A stretch of DNA of 36,890 bases from Clostridia bacterium (lineage in GTDB: Bacteria; Bacillota; Clostridia; Oscillospirales; CAG-382), in contig JAFXKQ010000058.1 of NCBI GenBank assembly GCA_017531625.1, positions 1 through 36,890 of the forward strand, in the 5' to 3' direction. Below are positions 32,538 through 36,890 of the stretch, piece after piece. The notes below the pieces were generated by a model. That model was not told the origin of the DNA. It made no database searches and was given only the letters and a program-made list of their open reading frames with translations. A program made the position numbers and the translations under genes. How positions within the stretch are numbered: the stretch's first letter is position 1; each line of letters begins with the position of its first letter.

Positions 32538-33569
32538 ATGCAAAAAGCAACCATTGTAATCCCCGCCTATAAACCCATCGAAAAGCAACTTGTTCCCTTG
32601 ACCGAGGCGTTGCTCAGGGAGTTCTCTGTGCTTTTGGTTGATGACGGCGGCGGTGAAGAATACGCCCCCGTGTTTGAAAAGCTCAAAAAGCTGGGGGCAC
32701 GTGTTCTCGTACACGAGGTTAATAAGGGCAAGGGCGCCGCATTAAAAACAGCAATAAAATACCTAAAAGCCACAGGTGAAGAACACTTGGTTGTTACGGC
32801 AGACGCCGACGGTCAGCACACGGTAAAAGACATAAGAGCCGTTGCGGCAAAGCTGGCTAAAAACAAGGATAAGCTGGTTTTAGGTGTCAGGAGCTTTAAA
32901 AACATGCCTGCACGTTCCAAAATCGGGAACTCCGTTACCCGTTTCTTTTTCCGTGCGGTGACAGGACTTCAGATTTCGGACACCCAAACGGGTCTGAGAG
33001 GATTTTCCAGCCAGCTGTTTGATAAACTTGTTACAGCCAACGGCGACCGTTACGAGTACGAAATGAACGTGCTTCTTTCCTTGAAGGATTGGCGCATCGG
33101 GTTTACCGAAGTACCGATTGAAACGGTGTACATTGACGGTAATTCCTCCTCTCATTTTCATGCCCTGCGTGACAGCTTTACTGTAATAGGACAGGTTTTG
33201 AAGCATACGGCGGCATCATTTTTCTGCACAGCCCTTGATTATGTACTTTTCTTTATTTTTGAAAAGTATCTTACGCCCGAATGGGCTTATGTGTGTGCAA
33301 GAGGCATGAGCGCGGTTTTAAATTACCAGTTGAGTTGCCGTGTGGTGTTCAACAGTAAACCCTCTGTTATCACAGCCATTTCTTACGGGTTATTGGTCAT
33401 CGCCTCCTTCTCCATCGGAGCGATCGGAGTCTGGTTCCTGTGCGAAATCGGAGTTCCAAGCCTCGTTGCTAAAATCCCCGTAGACTCTGTACTGTTTTTC
33501 GCGAATTACTTTGTTCAAAAGAACGTGGTTTTCAACAATTCGGGGAGCCACGAAGACGTGGAGGAATAG
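32538..33569 (+). CDS. Glycosyltransferase family 2 fused to GtrA-like membrane domain
   Basis: The protein has 343 residues. Residues 1-225 form a GT2 (DPM1/DPG-synthase-like) domain with VVIP-like start ATIVIPAYKP, the nucleotide-sugar site LLVDDGGG, ADADGQH (DxD), and SDTQTGLRGFS. Residues 226-335 are a GtrA domain with four helices ending FANYFVQKNVVFNN. Such fusions make polyprenyl-phosphate sugars and flip or use them for glycan decoration. The ATG at 32538 has GAGGTG upstream; a GTG 30 nt earlier is less likely. It is divergent from a NAGPA-domain protein. Confidence 0.92.
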   Translation: MQKATIVIPAYKPIEKQLVPLTEALLREFSVLLVDDGGGEEYAPVFEKLKKLGARVLVHEVNKGKGAALKTAIKYLKATGEEHLVVTADADGQHTVKDIRAVAAKLAKNKDKLVLGVRSFKNMPARSKIGNSVTRFFFRAVTGLQISDTQTGLRGFSSQLFDKLVTANGDRYEYEMNVLLSLKDWRIGFTEVPIETVYIDGNSSSHFHALRDSFTVIGQVLKHTAASFFCTALDYVLFFIFEKYLTPEWAYVCARGMSAVLNYQLSCRVVFNSKPSVITAISYGLLVIASFSIGAIGVWFLCEIGVPSLVAKIPVDSVLFFANYFVQKNVVFNNSGSHEDVEE

Positions 33570-33629
33570 AATAGCAACTCTAACAAAACAGCTGTTTCAT
33601 TTATCAAAAGGCTATTTAAGCCATAAACT

Positions 33630-33666
33630 AAGCCCTGCTTTCCGAAAAAAGCAGGGCTTTTGTTTT
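33630..33666. terminator. Bidirectional terminator after the glycosyltransferase gene
   Basis: AAGCCCTGCTT and AAGCAGGGCTT form an 11-bp stem followed by TTGTTTT. Because thrS converges from the other side, it may serve both. Confidence 0.9.
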
Positions 33667-33715
33667 ACGTATTCAAAAATTCAGTTGTTAGAGCACGAAA
33701 GCCAAAACCGTTTTA

Positions 33716-35443
33716 CTACGCTCTGTTTTTGATGTCGTCAAGAATCTTTGCAGAGATTTCGTCATAAGTCTTAACGCCCATGTCGCCGTCCTTCCAGGAA
33801 CGGATGCTGATGGTGCCGTTTTCAACTTCCTTATCACCGACAACGAACATGTAAGGCACCTTTTTAAGCTCGTGCTCGCGAATCTTGTAACCGATCTTTT
33901 CGTTTCTGTTATCAACCTCGGTTCTGACACCTGCAGCCTTAAGCTTTGCTTCGATGCCGGCAGCATACTCCTTAGCTCTGTCGGTAATGGGAAGAACCAC
34001 AACCTGAACGGGGGCCAACCAAAGCGGGAATGCTCCTGCGTAATGCTCAATCAAAACGCCTATAAATCTCTCGATAGAACCGAGAACAACACGGTGGATC
34101 ATAACAGGGCGGTGCTTTTCGCCGTCAGCACCGGTGTATTCAAGCTCAAACCTTTCGGGGAGCTGGAAGTCAAGCTGAATGGTACCGCACTGCCATGTAC
34201 GTCCGAGGCAGTCTTCAAGATGGAAGTCGATCTTAGGACCGTAGAAAGCGCCGTCGCCTTCGTTTATCTTGTAATCTCTGCCAAGGTCTTCAAGTGCGCC
34301 CTTCAAAGCGTTTGTAGCCATTTCCCAATCAGCGTCATCACCCATGTGATCCTCGGGCATGGTAGAAAGCTCGATGGTGTACTTGAAACCAAAGAGGGAG
34401 TAAACCTCGTCAATAAGACTTACAACGCCCTTAATTTCGTCTCTGATCTGTTCCTTAGTCATAAAGATGTGAGCATCGTCCTGAGTAAAGCAACGAACTC
34501 TCATAAGACCGTGGAGCGCACCGCTGAGCTCGTGACGGTGAACGAGACCAAGCTCGCCCATGCGAAGGGGTAAATCACGGTAGGAATGCATCTCAGACTT
34601 GTAAACCAAGATTCCGCCGGGGCAGTTCATGGGCTTTATAGCGAAGTCGGTTTCGTCGATAACCGTGGTGTACATGTTGTTCTTGTAATGACCCCAGTGA
34701 CCGGAACGTTCCCAGAGGTCACGGTTGAGCATCATGGGAGTAGAAATCTCTTTGTAGCCTGCCTTGGTGTGAATCTCACGCCAGTAGTCGATAAGGGTGT
34801 TCTTTACGATCATGCCCTTGGGAAGGAAGAAGGGGAAACCGGGACCCTCGTCCATCATCATAAACAAGCCAAGTTCTTTACCAAGCTTTCTGTGGTCACG
34901 CTTCTTAGCCTCTTCAACTGCTTCAAGATAAGCATTAAGCTCGTCCTTGGAAGCGAACGCCGTACCGTAGATACGCTGAAGCATCTTATTGTTGCTGTCG
35001 CCTCTCCAATAAGCTCCGGTGCTGGAAGTAAGCTTAAACGCCTTAACCTTCTTTGTGTAATTAACGTGAGGGCCTGCGCAAAGGTCAACAAACTCGCCCT
35101 GACGGTAGAACGAAAGTTCTGCATCCTCGGGCAAATCGTTTATCAATTCAATCTTATAAGGCTCGTCCTTCATAAGTTCAAGAGCGTCTTCGCGGGAAAG
35201 TACGCTTCTCTCAAGCTTAAGGTTCTCCTTAACTATCTTAGCCATTTCAGCTTCGAGCTTTTCGAGAACCTCGGGAGTGAAGGGAACCTCACAATCGATG
35301 TCGTAATAAAACCCGTTGTCAATAGCGGGACCGATAGCAAGCTTTGCCGAAGGGTAAAGCCTTTTAACCGCCTGTGCGAGAACGTGGGAAGCGGTATGTC
35401 TGAGAGCGTAAAGCTCGCTGTTCTTATAATCCTCCATTTTCAA
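33716..35443 (-). CDS. thrS: Threonyl-tRNA synthetase lacking the TGS domain
   Basis: The protein has 575 residues, about 65 fewer than the usual bacterial enzyme, because the N-terminal TGS domain is absent: the sequence opens directly in the editing domain with HTASH (His16, His20) and continues to DLCAGPH (Cys122, His126). The class II core holds the zinc ligand Cys274 in MNCPGG and His325 near QDDAHIF, and a C-terminal anticodon-binding domain follows. It charges tRNA-Thr and should still edit mischarged Ser-tRNA. I keep the TTG at 35443 because GGAGAGG is 8 nt upstream; an ATG at 35437 has 14-nt spacing. No T-box leader is recognisable upstream. Confidence 0.95.
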   Translation of the reverse strand: MKMEDYKNSELYALRHTASHVLAQAVKRLYPSAKLAIGPAIDNGFYYDIDCEVPFTPEVLEKLEAEMAKIVKENLKLERSVLSREDALELMKDEPYKIELINDLPEDAELSFYRQGEFVDLCAGPHVNYTKKVKAFKLTSSTGAYWRGDSNNKMLQRIYGTAFASKDELNAYLEAVEEAKKRDHRKLGKELGLFMMMDEGPGFPFFLPKGMIVKNTLIDYWREIHTKAGYKEISTPMMLNRDLWERSGHWGHYKNNMYTTVIDETDFAIKPMNCPGGILVYKSEMHSYRDLPLRMGELGLVHRHELSGALHGLMRVRCFTQDDAHIFMTKEQIRDEIKGVVSLIDEVYSLFGFKYTIELSTMPEDHMGDDADWEMATNALKGALEDLGRDYKINEGDGAFYGPKIDFHLEDCLGRTWQCGTIQLDFQLPERFELEYTGADGEKHRPVMIHRVVLGSIERFIGVLIEHYAGAFPLWLAPVQVVVLPITDRAKEYAAGIEAKLKAAGVRTEVDNRNEKIGYKIREHELKKVPYMFVVGDKEVENGTISIRSWKDGDMGVKTYDEISAKILDDIKNRA

Positions 35444-35578
35444 AACACTTGCCTCTCCTCTGACTCACAGAGCAGAGCAAGCAACGCCTTTCTGTCCTTG
35501 CGGGCTGGATTTTAAAATAAAACTTCAAAAAACTATGTAAAACCTTTGTCTTGAATTAAAGATCGCATTAAGCGGTAA

Positions 35579-36073
35579 TTACTTTTTAGCCTGTTCCTTC
35601 AAAAGATCTCTTATCTCTGCAAGAACTGCAGCATTTTTCTCCTCGATAGTAGGTTCAGCAGGAGCCGCTTCCTCTGCGGGAGCTTCTTCTTCCTTCTTCT
35701 TGAGTGCCTCAAGATTCTTTCTGAAATTCATAGCAGTCTTGATGACAACGAAAAGACACAAAGCGATGATAATAAAATCAATAATGTGCTGAATAAATGC
35801 GCCATACTTAACTGCAACCTCAGCCACCTCTGCAACTCCGTTAGCCTCGTCGGCGGGAACAGCCTCGGTGATAACCCATTTAAGGTCGGAAATGCTCTTT
35901 GTGCCGATTATCTTACCTACGATAGGCATAATGATGTCGGCAACGAGGGAGTTTACAATGTCCTTGAACGCACCGCCAACGATAACGCCGACAGCCATGT
36001 CAATGATGCTACCCTTGGAAATGAACTCCTTAAACTCTGTGAAGAAGCCCTTCTTGTTCTTATCCTTCGCCAT
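35579..36073 (-). CDS. mscL: Large-conductance mechanosensitive channel MscL
   Basis: The protein has 164 residues. Typical features are EFISKGSIIDMAVGVIVGGAFKDIVNSLVADIIMP (N-terminal helix and TM1), a periplasmic-side loop, TM2 (HIIDFIIIALCLFVVI), and a Glu/Ala-rich C-terminal helix ending DLLKEQAKK. MscL opens under membrane tension to release solutes on osmotic downshock. It is longer than E. coli MscL (136), mainly in the loop and tail. The ATG has AAAGGA upstream and a consensus promoter is 50 nt further upstream. Confidence 0.96.
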   Translation of the reverse strand: MAKDKNKKGFFTEFKEFISKGSIIDMAVGVIVGGAFKDIVNSLVADIIMPIVGKIIGTKSISDLKWVITEAVPADEANGVAEVAEVAVKYGAFIQHIIDFIIIALCLFVVIKTAMNFRKNLEALKKKEEEAPAEEAAPAEPTIEEKNAAVLAEIRDLLKEQAKK

Positions 36074-36123
36074 AATTGTTATCCTTTCTTTTTACAAAAA
36101 TCCTTTGAACCACTTCAAAGCTC

Positions 36124-36152
36124 AGTATAGCATTACCTTGCTTTTTTGTCAA
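36124..36152 (-). promoter_or_regulatory. Sigma-A promoter of mscL
   Basis: TTGACA (36147-36152), 17 nt and TATACT (36124-36129) on the minus strand match consensus at 11 of 12 bases. Confidence 0.9.
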
Positions 36153-36220
36153 GAAATTTTCACTGCCTGAGGCACGGCCCATTACAGCCGTTCCGCCCCT
36201 TTGAACCAAGCCGTACGGTC

Positions 36221-36260
36221 TTAGGTCAAAGGGAGTAAAGCTTTACGCCCCTTGACCTAA
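36221..36260. repeat. 40-nt near-perfect palindrome between the DUF1858 gene and mscL
   Basis: The halves 36221-36240 and 36241-36260 are reverse complements at 18 of 20 positions, with no spacer. On the minus strand it begins 11 nt after the stop of the DUF1858 gene, so it may act as a terminator, but a T-run is missing. Confidence 0.55.
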
Positions 36261-36271
36261 AAAGCTTTTAC

Positions 36272-36469
36272 TTACTGACCGATTTCCGCCTTGATCTTTG
36301 CGAGGAGAGCGTCTGCGTCTGCGCCGTGTACCATGCAAGCCTGTTCGAGTGTTTCGCTTCTTGCAGAAGGACAGCCGAGGCAATGCATCCCGATTTCAAA
36401 GAAATACTTTGCGGTTTCGGGATAGCTCTCAAGAATCTGACCGATAAAACTGTTTTTCGTAACTTCCAT
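36272..36469 (-). CDS. DUF1858 domain protein (hybrid-cluster-associated redox disulfide type)
   Basis: The protein has 65 residues. The visible motif is IGQILESYPETAKYFFEIGMHCLGCPSA, with the CxxC pair that defines DUF1858/TIGR03980, a small family linked by annotation to hybrid-cluster (prismane) proteins and sulfur or redox metabolism. I start at MEVTKNSF with AAGGAG 8 nt upstream; longer openings run through repeated AT-rich DNA. No hybrid-cluster gene is visible in the window. A 21-bp tandem repeat sits just upstream. Confidence 0.87.
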   Translation of the reverse strand: MEVTKNSFIGQILESYPETAKYFFEIGMHCLGCPSARSETLEQACMVHGADADALLAKIKAEIGQ

Positions 36470-36491
36470 TGTGTTTTTCTCCTTTATCGAA

Positions 36492-36533
36492 TTATTTTTT
36501 AACAACTTAATCTTATTTTTAAGCAACTTAACC
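36492..36533. repeat. Tandem 21-bp direct repeat upstream of the DUF1858 gene
   Basis: The units 36492-36512 and 36513-36533 match at 18 of 21 positions and both carry CAACTTAA. A 21-bp period is two DNA turns, so this could be a regulator site; it could equally be simple AT-rich slippage. Confidence 0.6.
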
Positions 36534-36553
36534 GTTTTAATTGATTATTATGC

Positions 36554-36890
36554 TTAATCGTTTTTCACCGTGTTTTCGGGGGAATAAGTGTACCTGTCCG
36601 TTTCGGAACGGGAAGTTTTTTTTGTGAGCTCTGTCACAATGAGTATTATTTGCAAAACCACAAATAAGGATACAGGGCACAGCAAGGCCGAAAGAACGAG
36701 TCTTCCGCTGATGGGAGCAAATCCAAACGCATTGCTGAACCTGGAAACGTATAAAAGCAACGCCGTTACCGCACAAACGCCGCCTACGGCTAAAAGAATA
36801 AAGCGGTTTTTGAGTGCTGAGGAATAAATAACACTGCGTTTTTCAACCCCTATGCAAAGGTAAGCGAGCAAAACCGCCGCCATGCAGATA
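36554..36890 (-). CDS. Partial membrane protein of unknown function (5' end outside window)
   Basis: The frame is open to the window edge, giving 111 visible residues; an internal ATG at 36883 exists but need not be the start. There are three hydrophobic segments (VLLAYLCIG, FILLAVGGVCAVTALLLYVS, LVLSALLCPVSLFVVLQIILIV) and a polar C-terminus (TKKTSRSETDRYTYSPENTV). The family is not recognised. Confidence 0.6.
   Translation of the reverse strand, partial: ICMAAVLLAYLCIGVEKRSVIYSSALKNRFILLAVGGVCAVTALLLYVSRFSNAFGFAPISGRLVLSALLCPVSLFVVLQIILIVTELTKKTSRSETDRYTYSPENTVKND

Noticed and set aside
35444-35578. Possible T-box leader ahead of thrS
   Set aside because: The gap is short and I find no conserved TGGNACC T-box sequence or specifier stem; the same holds upstream of lysS.
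1-36890. CRISPR arrays, rRNA, tRNA, transposase or phage genes
   Set aside because: No regularly spaced repeats, cloverleaf-like sequences or recombinase motifs were recognised in the window.

Overview
The window looks like chromosomal DNA of a spore-forming, Gram-positive, anaerobic Clostridia member (Firmicutes), most plausibly a gut Oscillospirales-type bacterium. That placement is inferred from gene content: yqfC, yqfD and a ylbJ-like sporulation gene; a DUF1292 gene; the Firmicutes greA-lysS pair; lipoproteins in place of an outer-membrane system; strong GGAGG ribosome binding sites; sigma-A promoters; and a surface starch-degradation locus. No phage module, CRISPR array, rRNA or tRNA gene was seen.

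Layout. (1) 1-825: a truncated membrane-anchored transglutaminase-like protein. (2) 1033-1779: a roughly 720-bp segment holding a bacterial PH-domain gene. It is bounded by an imperfect 25-bp duplication of the last codons of lysS, as expected for a small remnant of an integrative element in the lysS 3' end. (3) 1755-8279, all on the minus strand: ftsE, ftsX, an EnvC/PcsB-like coiled-coil M23 peptidase, a CtpA-like S41 protease, greA and lysS, i.e. a cell-wall/division module followed by transcription and translation housekeeping genes. (4) 8494-10705: a PucR/CdaR-type regulator divergent from a DUF1292 gene, then a structured stretch that looks like 6S RNA ending in a strong terminator. (5) 10711-18276: a lipoprotein, a membrane metallophosphoesterase overlapping a MATE exporter, a YlbJ-like gene divergent from yqfC-yqfD, and a second MATE exporter.

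(6) 18400-30335 is the most coherent system: a starch/maltodextrin utilisation locus. A consensus promoter at 27531-27559 precedes a starch-binding lipoprotein, a sugar-binding lipoprotein, two permeases (the first with an unusually long N-terminal membrane region), a GH13 alpha-amylase lipoprotein, and a MalK/MsmK-type ATPase of 630 residues instead of about 370. The extra length looks like two additional TOBE-like repeats. A surface pullulanase with CBM41 and CBM48 modules lies upstream under its own promoter. Hairpins between the binding-protein genes suggest that transcript amounts are graded. Inferred flow: surface lipoproteins bind and debranch starch, the amylase trims it, and the ABC importer takes up maltodextrins.

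(7) 30423-30692: an unexplained structured intergenic element with 10-bp terminal inverted repeats. (8) 30701-33569: a small membrane protein and a phosphodiester glycosidase (NAGPA) domain protein, divergent from a glycosyltransferase-2/GtrA fusion. (9) 33716-36890: a threonyl-tRNA synthetase lacking the TGS domain, mscL with a consensus promoter, a DUF1858 redox-type protein preceded by a 21-bp tandem repeat, and a membrane protein cut by the window edge.
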